64,000 nt of DNA. Source: Paramecium tetraurelia (taxonomy: Eukaryota; Ciliophora; Oligohymenophorea; Peniculida; Parameciidae). This document shows, in pieces, positions 27,191 through 38,422 of the stretch. The stretch is taken from positions 284,216 to 348,215 of the forward strand of contig NW_001799411.1 in NCBI RefSeq assembly GCF_000165425.1, given 5' to 3'. Position numbers and translations under genes: made by a program. The notes beneath the pieces are model-generated. The model was not told where the DNA came from, ran no database searches, and was given only the letters and a program-made list of their open reading frames with translations. Position 1 is the first letter of the stretch. Each line of letters opens with the position of its first letter.

Positions 27191-27436
27191 ATGGGAATTT
27201 GCGGTAGCTCCACCATAAGATCACATCCGAGTGATAAATTAATTGAAGAGAACAAAGGAAAGAATGGAAACCTAGGCTCATAATCTAAAACAGTTAGATT
27301 GTTTGACTACAATCAAAATAAGATAGTTTAAGTTCCTGTGTTGAAACCAGCTACTTAAAATACTTTATACTTTAAGAGATAAGCGTAAAGTCCGAATAAA
27401 AATCAAGATACTGTGCAATAACTCACACAACCTTGA
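27191..27436 (+). CDS. small MGICGS protein, probably N-myristoylated
   Basis: An 82-codon single-exon frame, 81 residues, begins MGICGSSTIRSHPSDKL and ends at TGA; no family was recognised. Gly2 followed by Ile-Cys-Gly-Ser is a textbook N-myristoylation start, and Cys4 would be a natural palmitoylation site. The rest is polar, with many Lys, Asn and Gln residues, a central KTVRLFDYNQNKIVQVPVLK segment and no hydrophobic core, so it is probably disordered and membrane-tethered. The stop lies 96 bp from the convergent CFAP69-like stop. Being short it could be spurious, but the myristoylation start and the coding-like composition favour a real gene. Confidence 0.6.
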
Positions 27437-27532
27437 TTAATGTGAATTAGTCATATAAATATTTGAATACTGTTATTTAGTTCAAGCAATTGGAATCTGT
27501 AGATATAAAATAACATTTAATATGAATATCGT

Positions 27533-30198
27533 TCATTTAGTTAACTTGTTACTTCTAATAATATCGTAAAATTTGGTTAGTTCTTCTTCTTAGACTTTTC
27601 TGAACTCTCTTGCAATCTAAAGTTATAATAAAAAGCGATACAAGTCCTTAAGTATTCATGCAGTTCATTACAAGTTCTTCAGATTCTTCAATTGATGTCA
27701 TCAACCAATGATAATCATCTGAAGTAGGCTTGATTTTATCTTATTCAAGGTCATACTTGATTTCTCTCCAGATTTCTCCTATTTTAAAATGCGGATACAA
27801 TTGTATAACCTCAACCATCTACTTCTCATTCGGTAGCAATTCATTCTTATCAAATCCTGTTCTATACAATATAGCAAATACAATCGCTCTTAAATCGTAT
27901 TCAGCTGACTTTTCAGTTATCCTTCTTACTAAATAAGCCTCACTGCCAACATCTGATTCTAAATCCTCCTATTATGTTCTAAGAGATTTCATGTGTTTTG
28001 ATTTCTGATCTCCCTATTGATTTGGTGTTCTAAGACTAGGATCATTTTGTGGATTCAAAGGTCTTAGTTTGTTGGTGACAATGCCATCAGAATATTTGAC
28101 TCCATATCTTTGATCTTCTGCAACATAGATCTTGACCAGTAATTATGTACTGTTGATCATAGTCTTTGGGGAGTTCCAATCACAAAAGTATGGAATAGCC
28201 TTAGGGTTTTCCATCAAGTAACTTAAACAAGACAGAGTAAGTTTCTTATGCATATCATCACAAGTTTCTAAGAATTCCAATAATACATAGAGACCTTCAG
28301 AATCCAGAAAGATAGCTTCAGATTTTCTATTGCCCAGAATGGTGTTCCATAAGCAATCGAGAACACTTACTGCATAGAGAGCATATCTTGCACTTGTACC
28401 TAAATTAGGATTCTTTAATGCGTTAACCATTAATTCAACAGCACCCTTTTATCTAAATAACTTCTTATTTTTATTGCACTCCTTACACAAATTGGAAATA
28501 ATGGAGAAACACAACTCCTTTATTTTTAATGGATTATCATTGTCATTTTCATTTTACAAGAATTCTATGAGATTATCCATCACACCTTCATCACAAATTT
28601 TGATTTTGTAATTCTATTCAAATTCTGATGCATTATTGAAGGCCTTCAAACACCTTTCCTTGTGATCCAATTCTTGAGTGTTAGTGAGAAACTTGGTTAG
28701 ACAAAACAGACCATTCTTTTCGTAAAAACTAATTGAAAAATATTTTCATTTATTACTCATCTTTTAAATATACAATGGCATTTCCCAAATATTCCTAAAC
28801 AATGTAATTATATTCTTTTTTTTACGGAGGAGACCATCTATTAACAGCATAACTATTGGCAAGTGGATCTATGTATAATAATAGAGTGATAATGAAGGGA
28901 GACTCCTTAACAGCCTCCAAGACAGCTTAATTGCCCGATTGAACAGCTGTTAAAATTCCACTCCAAATCAATTTCTTGAATTCTAAGTCTTCACTAGTGG
29001 TACCAAAGAATGCTTTTAACTAATTAGTTCTGATTGGTTCATTATAGAATGTGACCTCATCAATTGTGGCATAGAACAACAAGACTTCTAAGAAATTGGT
29101 CTATTATTAAATTGTATGAGCTTGAGGCTTATCAACAAAATATTATAATGCCTTAAATAATAGAACTCTAATATACCTTCTCATCTCTCATTAAATAGTT
29201 TAATAAGATTAAGATTTCATTTCTTAGACACTTGTCTTCCAATTTATATCCCTATTTCATGATGTTTTCGAATAGTTTCTTCAACCCTGAAATGATGTCT
29301 TCCACTGCAAATAACTTGATCGATGCTACTCCAACAGCCTATATTAACTTAATAATCTTTTATACTTCAATTGTGTTCCAAATAATCTCAAAGCATGATT
29401 TCACAATGTAGGATCTAAAATCTTCGCATTCAAATATCACATACACAATATCCTTTAGAATGCCAAAATTTGAAAATTTAGCTGCTAGATCTCTGTAGAG
29501 AATGCAACTAGAAATCAATTCAAGTAAGGGCAATAAATATTCATACTGTTTTGAATAATGCTGCATAGTAAAGATGATGTTCTCAATCAAATTGGATTAA
29601 TTCAACGCCCTTAGATTCTAATAATATTGAGAGATATAATTACTCTTGTTCCATTCTTCAAAAGGTGTTGCAAGGGGGACAATTCTGTTTACTTCTTTTA
29701 TTACTCAAAGGAGGCTTCCTCTTTCATTATCTCGCTAATTCCTTCTTCTGCAAAACATTTCAAAAACTTAATTACTGGCATTCGTAATTCAGGCTATTGA
29801 CTACCTGATTCTTATTGAGGACTATAGAGCACAGGCTTCAAAGTATCGAGGAATTCACTTAATTTCGGAACAAATTTCAACTAATCTGAGGTTCTTAATT
29901 TGATGAATGGAACAGAAGCAGTTTCGCAAATTTTTTATATGGCTGGTTACATCAATGCGTTGTTTTCAGCAATAGATAATCTCAATATCTCAATCAATTC
30001 TTGAATCTCCTCCAATAAGAACCCTCCTGATCTTTGTCTACAGAATCTTACGATGGCTTCACTCTTTCGATCAGTCAATTATTCAGTGTAAGGGGAATGA
30101 AACATTTCCAGCACTTGTTGAATAGACAGGCTTTCTTTTTGGGGTGGTGAAACCTCCTTTAAGGATCTACTAAAACCAAGTTTAGTGTGTGTACTCAT
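27533..30198 (-). CDS. CFAP69: CFAP69-like cilia- and flagella-associated protein
   Basis: Five exons, with introns near the C-terminus (27632-27656), around 28750, 29170 and 29615 (25-28 nt), give 853 residues and an exact frame to TGA. The start is MSTHTKLGFSRSLKEVSPPQ. The chain is helical and ARM/HEAT-like. The most telling part is ALYAVSVLDCLWNTILGNRK, then a leaf reading GLYVLLEFLETCDDMHKKLT and CLSYLMENPKAIPYFCDWNS, followed by KIYVAEDQRYGVKYSDG. This order (LWN-, leucine-rich helix pair, ENPK, W-, KIYxxEE-GV) matches what I recall of CFAP69, an axonemal protein of the central apparatus/tip region. In a ciliate it should act in the cilia. The C-terminus (REFRKVQEEELTKFYDIIRS) is coiled-coil-like. 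The assignment is by recalled pattern only. Confidence 0.75.
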
Positions 30199-30330
30199 TG
30201 GAAAATTATCTTTATATTATTTTATTTATACTCTCACTTTGTATGCTTTTATAAAAATGATCTCATGCAATACAGGTTAAAGTAATCAATATTTGGTGAG
30301 TAAAATAATTTGAATACATTTGATCATTGC

Positions 30331-30594
30331 ATGATGAATCTGGAATATCATAATCTTGATAGGGTTTTTATTAAAAACAGAAGCTTAAATTAGGAAATAA
30401 GGGAAGAAGCCAAGTAAGAAGAAGGTGATAATCAATCTGAGTGGAAAGATTTATCATCGGAATTTAAGTAATACCTGGGGTCTTTAGTTGAAAAAGCATA
30501 TGATGAAAAATTTCATTCTTATAAATCTGCACTTCTCAAGATTTATACATCTAAAAAGCATAAAGACTTAATAGGCATTATCCAAAAATGCTGA
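30331..30594 (+). CDS. small hypothetical protein, possibly a truncated gene
   Basis: An 88-codon frame starts MMNLEYHNLDRVFIKNRSLN and ends IIQKC before TGA at 30592. It is charged and helical (SEWKDLSSEFKQYLGSLVEK, then KAYDEKFHSYKSALLKIYTS). No family was recognised. The start is 132 bp from the divergent CFAP69-like start. After the TGA the same frame goes on in a coding-like way (RHPKSIIIAEHLQNSYLKQL) to a second TGA, and again to a third. The gene may therefore be a shortened relic of a longer one. An upstream ATG (MISCN) could belong to an extra 5' exon. Confidence 0.4.
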
Positions 30595-30814
30595 AGACAT
30601 CCTAAGAGTATAATAATAGCAGAACATTTATAGAATTCTTATTTAAAGTAATTATGATTCACCCAATGGGAAAATAATTGTTCCACCAATTTATTTCTAA
30701 TTATACAAAGTGATTGAATTAGAGATATAATATCCTAAACATAATAACCTATTAATTTAATGGGTATTATTGCTTAACAATATACATAATATATGTAATA
30801 TACAATATTATTAT

Positions 30815-33007
30815 TCATTTTTTATTTTTTTTAACAACTTAAGGATTGCCATCGCTATCAATGAAAATTTCTGTGTCTAAATCATCTTTCTTAGATTCCT
30901 TTTATTTAATAGCTTCCTCTCTATATGCTCCCACTTCTTCAACGATGGGTGTATTACTAATTTAGGATTGTATGAATACATTTCAGAGGTTAACAACACA
31001 TTTAAAATCTTGTGTTATCTTTCGACAACTTCCTTTGGGTCTCTTAACAATCCAGAAGATAAGAGACAGCCATCCAATATCTATTTGCTTGCTAATGATG
31101 CAATAACTCTATTAGATTTTCTGACTTTATTCAAGTTAACAATGATTGGATTTTACACGTTGATCTCAAGTGTTAAGTTTTTCAAATCATCCTAGAATAT
31201 ATATATTATAGAATACAGTAGATTATCCCATAGCATGCATGACTTGTCTCATTCCTGATGAAATTGCAGATACTATGATAGCAGGGGAAGTCTTTAATCT
31301 TTTTGAGATTTGGACTTAAGAGATAATGGGATTCAATTCATTCTTTAACCATAAACAGAAAGGTGTGATTTCATCATTAGGTATTGTTGTTTCAACATTA
31401 GTTTCCTCCTTCTTTTCATTTTCTTCAGTTGATTTTTAAGCAACCTTGTCAACTTCTGCTTAATCACTTTCAATGTTAATGAATTTTTTTGATGAATATT
31501 CATTTATTTATTTGAATACGACTTCATCCATGTGATTCATAGTCAAAATGACAGGAATTTCTGAATTAGAAAAAGGTTCCATGTATGGTGATGTTAGAGC
31601 TTATTGTCTTGTTGGAGCAAGATAGTAATAGATATTATTGATGCCTTAAGGTAATTTAGAAATGTAATCATCCAAAGAAATGAAGTCTTCAGATTTGTTT
31701 GTTTAGAATCTCAATAATTTAGTCATGGAGTTTCTATGTTCATCATCCATAGCAACTCCTTCTTTAATGAAGTTCTAAAAGTCCTGATACCATGCAAGGT
31801 AATTGGCAGGATCTTTGAGTGCTTCTGATTCAATTTCTTTGATAATTCTTTTGGCAACCACGGATTTGAGTTTAGCAATCAAGGCTGAATCTTGATAGCC
31901 CTCTCTTGAAATATTTAAGGGGAGATCTTCACAATCCACAACTCCTTTGACAAATCTAAGGAAATGTGGTAGGAGTTCTCTGCAGTTCTTCTTTATTAAT
32001 ATCTTCTTACAAAAAAGACTGATATCGAATTCTTCCATTTACATGCCGTATCTAGAAATAACAATTAAAAATTTACTTCTCCATATGTGTTTATGGAATG
32101 TACAACAAGGCTTTGATTGATAGAGGAGCATCTGTAGAATAATGAAGTTTGTATTTATAAGCAAGTTTAGAATTCGAAATGTATTCATAGAATTTATTAT
32201 AGTCTTCTGGAGTGATTTCGTTCTTGTTTCTCACCCAAATGGCTGATACAATGTTTTGTCTCTCTCCGTTCACAACGATTGGATAATTGATGAAATTAGA
32301 GTATCTCTAAATAGTCTTAAGCACTTCAGTCTTCTTGCTGAAAACAGCTTAATCTGGTTTGAGATGGATGGTTATTTTAGTTCCTCTTCCTTAGAAATAA
32401 TCCTTGGCTTCTGAAATTTCAAATGTTCCTGTTCCATCTGATACCCAAACATAAGTCTTATCTGATCTTTCACTCTTACTCACCACTTCTACGGTGTCTC
32501 CTACAATAAATGAGGAATAGAATCCAACACCAAATTGACCAATGATCTTATCATTCATTTATGATCCAACTTGTTCTAAGAATTATTTTGACCCACTTCT
32601 TGCAATTGTTCCAAGATTGTCAATCATTTCTTGTTTTGTCATACCTATACCAGAGTCCTTTTGAATATTATATACTCAATTACTTCTATTGTGATTGTTC
32701 TCTTTTATTCATCTAATTCAACCTTTATTTCTAGATCTGATGGAACTTATTCGCCCTTTTAAGTTGCCAAGAATCTTTGTTTTTCCAAGGCATCTGAGGC
32801 ATTGGATAACAATTCCCTTAAGAAAACATCCTTATCAGTGTAGATGGACTTGGCAACTATGTCAAGCAATTTCTTGGTTTCTGCCTTGAATTCATGCTTT
32901 TCTTATTTAGCCGAGCAAAATCTAAAGACTAAACGATTGTTTGTGCTAAATAACTTAGATTGTCTTAATAGATAGTTGGAAGAGAGACGGATGAGTCCTT
33001 TTTTCAT
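30815..33007 (-). CDS. TRAP1: mitochondrial Hsp90 (TRAP1-type chaperone)
   Basis: Five exons, with introns at 32658-32683, about 32051-32075, about 31193-31217 and one near 30985 (23-26 nt), give 697 residues ending in TGA. The N-terminus ([20 protein letters not shown], rich in Arg/Ser/Leu) is a mitochondrial presequence, and there is no charged linker, both as in TRAP1. The GHKL ATPase domain shows [39 protein letters not shown] and [13 protein letters not shown]. The middle domain has [40 protein letters not shown] and the KMTKLLRF-like stretch. The C-terminal domain has [12 protein letters not shown] and [21 protein letters not shown] Lys/Glu/Asp-rich tail ([20 protein letters not shown]) closes the protein; there is no MEEVD, consistent with an organellar Hsp90. 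It should fold matrix client proteins with ATP. All key ATPase motifs are intact. Confidence 0.92.
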
Positions 33008-33078
33008 AAATTAAAATTATTTGTGGTAAGAAGCCATATAAATGTGGGTTTATAAAATAAAATGAAATATTTAGAAAC

Positions 33079-34080
33079 TCATTATTTAGTTTTCTCTTTG
33101 ATTTCATTTTTCTTCTCAAAAACTATTCCACCATATCTCTTACGATAAATAAATAACTTTTTATAGTCTTTTGAATACATTATTCGATGTGCCTAGAAAT
33201 TCGAATTGAAATAATTCTTATCCTTCACCCAAGCATTATTTTCGTATTTGTAGCACTCTATTTCCAAACTAGGCATTTAAATCATAACAATAGGTCCCAT
33301 AAACAAACATTATTGAGGCTCTTTAGTGAAAATCCCTGATATTATCTGCTTCTCCAATTGGAAATGCAATGAATCATCCATCTTGTACATAAATAGATCA
33401 TAAATCGTCATTATTATTAATCTATTCTTGAAGAATTGCATAAAGAATTCCTATTCCGCCTTTATGCTCTGATACTTAACCCACATATGGTTGATTTTCT
33501 TTATGAACACTACATGTTATTTGGACTTTGCAGCAATCACACTTTCATTCTCATGAAAAGAAGCTATGGTGGATTCCAAAGGCACGCATTACACTCGAGC
33601 GAGTTTGCGCTAAGTATGATTGTAATCCCATATTAGTATGTTCCTGATATGGTCGACCATGAGCATGCTTCCGCTTAAATTTATCGACAGAAACTTGCTA
33701 CGCGAATACAGTTTAAGACTCTATTGAAAGGTCCAATTGCACTTGTGTCCTCTCTGCCAAATCTGTATTTTCATCTCATATCTCTGATCAACTTGAGAAA
33801 AGAAGAACTTACGACCGTTCCCATTTAATTATAAGAAGTAGTCTTCTTATTACGTAATTGAAGTTTAGGGAATCACTTTCAATGATGAGGTCCATTGCCA
33901 GTCTTTCTCTTTCACCAAAGAAAAAGTAAATATCTCTCCGTTGCAAAATACTAATACAATCTGACCTTAATAATCAGTGGCTAATAAAACCTATCATAAT
34001 GTATATATTAACACATTTCCAAAGTATTGGCATAATTGTTGCTTATTGATGAAATTATTTTAAAACAGGGATTCATCCAT
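33079..34080 (-). CDS. beta-propeller-like protein of unknown function
   Basis: A two-exon model with one 24-nt intron near the 5' end yields 325 residues from MDESLFQNNFINKQQL to TGA. It consists of repeated strand-rich units with Trp at WD-like positions: KIQIWQRGHKCNWTFQQSLK, SINLSGSMLMVDHIRNILIW followed by DYNHTQ, and IECYKYENNAWVKDKNYFNS. No catalytic motif was seen and no family was recognised beyond a degenerate WD/propeller resemblance. Its start lies only 23 bp from the divergent start of the RPA-like gene, so the two must share regulatory DNA. It ends 72 bp beyond the TRAP1 start, in the same orientation. Confidence 0.6.
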
Positions 34081-34103
34081 TTATTTTAAATAAAATAATC
34101 TCT

Positions 34104-34726
34104 ATGGGAAACATCATTAAAAATGATCAATTCAAAAAAGGACTCTAAGAATTGCTCTAAAACAAGAAATTCAAGAGAACCCTCAAAATTATCTACAAGG
34201 AAAAAAAAAACCAAATATTAAGTGTACAATCATGCCAAATTTTTGACAACGACTTCTCCATTAAACAACGTTTGGATCAGAGAGAAGGAATGCCTATCAT
34301 CTTCGAACACAATTGCAAAATCCTTTTGGATGTTACAGAAAGACAAAGATATTTTGATTCTTGCACTCTCTGCAATAAAAAGATAAAATGGGATCGTAGT
34401 CTGAGCTTCTGTCCCAATTGCAAACAAGAAACCACATATCAGCTTGCATACTGTCTCGTTGTTAAAATTATTGATCAAATTTCGGAGGATAATTAAGTCA
34501 CTTATAAAGCAACCATGTTTGGAGAAGCAGCCAAATATTTGGGTATGAAAGCTTATTATACTTCTTAGGCATTTCAGCTAAAGATTTCTCCAACATGAGT
34601 CATGATTCACAAAACGATTATTTAAAAAACATAAATGAACAGAAATCCCACATTGTACATTCACTTAAATTGGAATTCAAAAAAAATTTAGTCATTCAGG
34701 AAATTTTAACTTAAGCAATCTAATGA
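34104..34726 (+). CDS. short RPA1-like protein (C-terminal zinc OB-fold domain)
   Basis: Two exons with a 26-nt intron at about 34545-34570 give 198 residues from MGNIIKNDQFKKGLQELL to TGA. The middle and end match the DNA-binding domain C of replication protein A large subunit. They show a four-cysteine zinc ribbon (CTLCNKKIKWDRSLSFCPNC), then QETTYQLAYCLVVKIIDQIS, a strand (VTYKATMFGEAAKYLGGISA) resembling the F-EAAE-LLG-SA- signature, and a terminal helix. Full RPA1 has about 600 residues and three further OB folds. This protein carries only the last domain with a Lys-rich N-terminal extension, so it is a separate short relative, perhaps acting in trimer formation or single-stranded DNA metabolism. 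MGN at the start could be a myristoylation signal by chance. It is divergent from and 23 bp away from the propeller-like gene. Confidence 0.7.
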
Positions 34727-34840
34727 TGATGGATCTACCATAAGATTTGAATATTAATATAATAATATAATAATGTTATTTTTATATATTATGTAGAATG
34801 ATAATAATCTTACAACAGTCTTATATTAAATGTTATAAAA

Positions 34841-36108
34841 TCATGCTTTAGCAATTCTTCCATTTAAGAAATCTAAGAATGGTGGAGTTTGAACCACTTA
34901 CAATGCTTTAGCTAAGACTGCTAATTCTTATTGGACGGATGACTAATGGAATATAAATATATAAATTTACCACAATATCATCATGAATTTTAAGGTTGGC
35001 TGAATAATTATTGTTTTCAGTTCTCAATCTATCTTAATAAGCTTTAAGATCAGCTTCTCTAGTTGAGATCAGGGTTTCAACATCAGAGATTCTAACTAAA
35101 GAGATGATAAGATGATATGATACCTGTTTTATCTTCTCTTTCTTAATAGAAATCAGCATATTATTGATCAAACACTGCTTTTTCAGCTGTCAATTATTAT
35201 CTTCTTAATTCATCTTATTATTTTTGACTATCTTCATCTTTATAAGCTTTAGTCAAAGCATCAAAGATATTCAATCTTAAACTGTTCAAGAAATCACACA
35301 TTTCCTTTAAAACTTATCTATCTTTGAAGTTGAATCCTTCAGTCAAATTAGTCAATGCTTAGATGAATGATGAATATTAATGACCAAAATTCTCAGTATT
35401 GGCTTTGACTTATCTTAAAGCTTTATTGACTTTGTGTTTCTATTCATCAGATACTTCAATGAATGCAGCTCTTACTTCTCCACTTTTGAATAGATCAGTT
35501 AATAAATCTAATGCTTCATCAATATTTCTTAAAGCATCTGTAAATTCAGTTGTAGTCAATACAAATGATTCATGTTAGGTATTTCTAGCAGCTTCAGCTT
35601 CTTTGAATGATTAAGTATTATCTGTTTATTTGGCTTTGAGTCCTAATAAGATCTATAATTTGTAATTATATTTATACATCATCTAATTCATGAAGTCTTG
35701 GTATCAATTCAGAATTCAATACTTTCTTTTCTCTATTGATATCAAATTCAGCTTAATTAGCTTATGAACTGAGTGAAATAACTTTAGCATTATGTTCACT
35801 TTCAACAACTTCCCATTGTGTATTTTCCAAATTCAATCTCTCTTCAATTTGACGACCAAAGGCTTTTACTCCTTCTACTAATGAATCTACGGCTCCAGTA
35901 ACTCTCATTGTAACTTCAGCTAAATCAATAACCATATGTCCAATCTTTGATTATGTTAATTCATCTATTGAAGATTACAGACCTGGATTAACATATGAAT
36001 CCATAACACCTTAATTACTTTATTAGTTAAATCATTAATATCTTACTTTGTAACCGTAGTTGCTGAAACTAAGTACAATAACATCACTGCACTATATAAT
36101 CTTTTCAT
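34841..36108 (-). CDS. trichocyst matrix protein-like, copy 1
   Basis: Five exons with four introns (29, 25, 28 and 28 nt) give 385 residues ending FLDFLNGRIAKA-TGA. MKRLYSAVMLLYLVSATTVT is a signal peptide. The mature protein is almost entirely helical and rich in Gln, Glu, Ala and Leu, for example GRQIEERLNLENTQWEVVES, LRNIDEALDLLTDLFKSGEV and QQDELRRQQLTAEKAVFDQQ, as in the secretory trichocyst matrix proteins of Paramecium, which form coiled-coil crystals and expand on exocytosis. After the signal peptide it encodes a protein identical to the gene at 60712-61983. The two DNA copies, including introns, differ at only a handful of positions. The family call is from composition and recalled similarity; a related secreted coiled-coil protein is the alternative. 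Confidence 0.75.
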
Positions 36109-37379
36109 TTAATTCGTTTTTGTAATTAATGATTAAATAAATTTTCATAAACACAACTTTCTTTTTATTTCAAAATTCCTTAAGTAATTTTGATCTAAAC
36201 CATTTTCCTATATTATATTAATTGTTAATTTTCGATTACATTTATCATATAATCCTTCTTTGCTAATAACACATTTTTGGTGATGAATTGCTGTTAAAAA
36301 TTGTTCCTTAATGTAAAAAACACCACATTTTAATAGTTTTAGAAATTAGTTGTAAACATTTTGGAGTTTTATTAAACTTAGATTCCGCTATAAAAAATGT
36401 ATAATTTAATTCAATTTAACCTAAATTACATAACTGGTATAGTTTGATATAATTGAAGAAGAGGAATTAATATTTAAATTATTTGATGTTAAATCTCAAT
36501 CTTATGGTCTTATAAACGTATTAATTCGTTTAATTATTGTAAAGGCTGATAATTTCATAGCTAATTTCAGAAGAATCCTTTTATTGTCCTAGTTATATTC
36601 AAAAATTAAACTATTTGATTAATCAAGAGTCATTGTATATTTTAAAAATTTTTGTTTAAATTTATGGACAATAATATTGTATTTAAAGTAATGCTTAAAT
36701 ATATAGAAATAAATAAAATAATTCGAAAATAATAAAAAATAACTCAAATCAGAACTATAGTATTCAGTAAAATTCAAAGAGATAAAGACAATCTCCATTT
36801 AATGATTCGCTAATTTCCATCGTCACTCATCATTCCAAATTCTATAAAAGTAACTCAATAGAAACAATACCCATCCCCTATTAAATAAGATTTTATGATG
36901 ATGAACATGAGCTATGATAAAAAAGTTTGAATAATTGCTTCCATGACATTTACTGGGTGTAACAATAAAGAAATTAATCTGGAATTGTTTATGAGTAAAA
37001 TCATTCAATCTCAATAATAAAGGATAGAAGCTTAAGAAAAAAGTATATATAACCCTAATTTGCTTATTGAATTATTTTTCCTTTTAAAAGATTACTGAAT
37101 AAAGCATGCCTTTTAAGATCCTTCTGTATTGAATTGAATTCAATTATATTCTAACTTTTGTCATCTAAAATTTAGTCTTAAATTGAAGCCTCTTATATCT
37201 AAATCTTATGTTATTATATTAATTGCCCATGAAAGGAAGTTAAGATAGATTTGAGATATAATATTTATGAGACATAATTTAAGTATTGAAAAAATTGTTA
37301 TGGATTTTTCATAAGGCTGAAAAATTGTTGTAATTAATTATGATAAAGTTGATAAAAATATTATAATATATTTATAATA
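36109..37379. other. AT-rich intergenic region
   Basis: About 1.27 kb between the divergent starts of trichocyst matrix protein copy 1 (-) and the C2H2 gene (+). It is not similar to the region upstream of copy 2. No gene, RNA or repeat could be supported. Confidence 0.5.
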
Positions 37380-38394
37380 ATGTTCATTAATTTAGAAAAA
37401 GATTTAAAGGGCTTACAAAAAAAGAGTTAGGAGTATCAAGAAATCACTCAAAAATATCTGGTGGCTGATTCTGGAGTGAGAGTGATGAACGATGCATTTA
37501 AATAAATCTTGAATAAGAAAAAAAGTAATTTGTAATGATTTAAACAAGGCAAGCAATTTTTTTGTAAGAATTGTCCAAAGAAGTTTTTATCGTTTCCTGC
37601 ATTGAAGGAGCACGCAAAAAAGAATCATGGGTTTTAGCCACTTCAAAATGGGGAAGCTAGAAAGAGAGGGAGACCCAGGAGAGATGTAATTAAGCCAAGC
37701 GATTAATTTATTGAGTGGGAGAAAAATTAAGGATAGTAATAACCAAAACCAAAGAGACCCTCCTCTCTGATCACATTAAGATTGGAGTCAATTAAGGAAT
37801 TGGGCTTTGGAGGATTTTTGCGAGTACATAGTAAAAATAAAATTAGGCACCTAATTTACAATCATATCCGTCAATAAAGGACTCCATAACGAGTTTAATA
37901 AATAAATTAGAGCCTTAATTAGAGGAGAATTATATTTTGATAGGACTTGAGGAAATGAATAAATATTATGAGGAGGATCAGGAGTTTTATTTGGAGAAGA
38001 ATTATAATGTTAGTTAATTATTGGTTTCATTTCTAATAAATTTGACAATGTAAGTAAATGATGAGTTGTTGAGAGTGTTCATCACTTTTACAAAAGCAAT
38101 TTATTTTTTCATCGATAATTTTGCTAGAGATATTTTATTTAAGTAGTTGTCTCCAGAGGAATATGGGGTAATTTGATTTTCTATAAGTAGTTGATTCCAC
38201 CAATATGTCCAAATAAGAAATTTCATGAGTTAATGACAATATAAACATTCCCATTGATATTAAATGACTTCTTGGAGTTTCTACCAAACTTTTAGGAGGC
38301 ATTTCCATTGCCTTTTGCATCAAGAGTGTTGAAAGAGATCTGCGATTGGAGCACAGCAGAATGTAATGGATTTAAAGTGTATTTTAATCTTTGA
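37380..38394 (+). CDS. C2H2 zinc-finger protein with AT-hook-like motif
   Basis: Four exons with three introns (24, 23 and 23 nt) give 314 residues from MFINLEKDLKGLQKKSQEYQ to TGA, an exact frame. A single classical C2H2 finger (FCKNCPKKFLSFPALKEHAK-KNH) is followed at once by ARKRGRPRRDV, an AT-hook-like RGRP core. A Lys/Pro-rich linker and a helical C-terminal domain (GLEEMNKYYEEDQEFYLEKN, TFPLILNDFLEFLPNFQEAF) of unknown family follow. The combination suggests a chromatin or DNA-binding protein acting in a nucleus; one finger plus an AT hook can be enough for AT-rich DNA. The stop is 28 bp from the convergent stop of the kinase gene, leaving almost no separate 3' UTR. Confidence 0.75.
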
Positions 38395-38422
38395 AAATAT
38401 ATATATATATTATGATTAAGAG

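Noticed and set aside
38135-38323. Minus-strand frame in the C2H2 gene
   Set aside because: The plus-strand spliced model has an exact frame and a clear zinc finger; the minus frame is its shadow.
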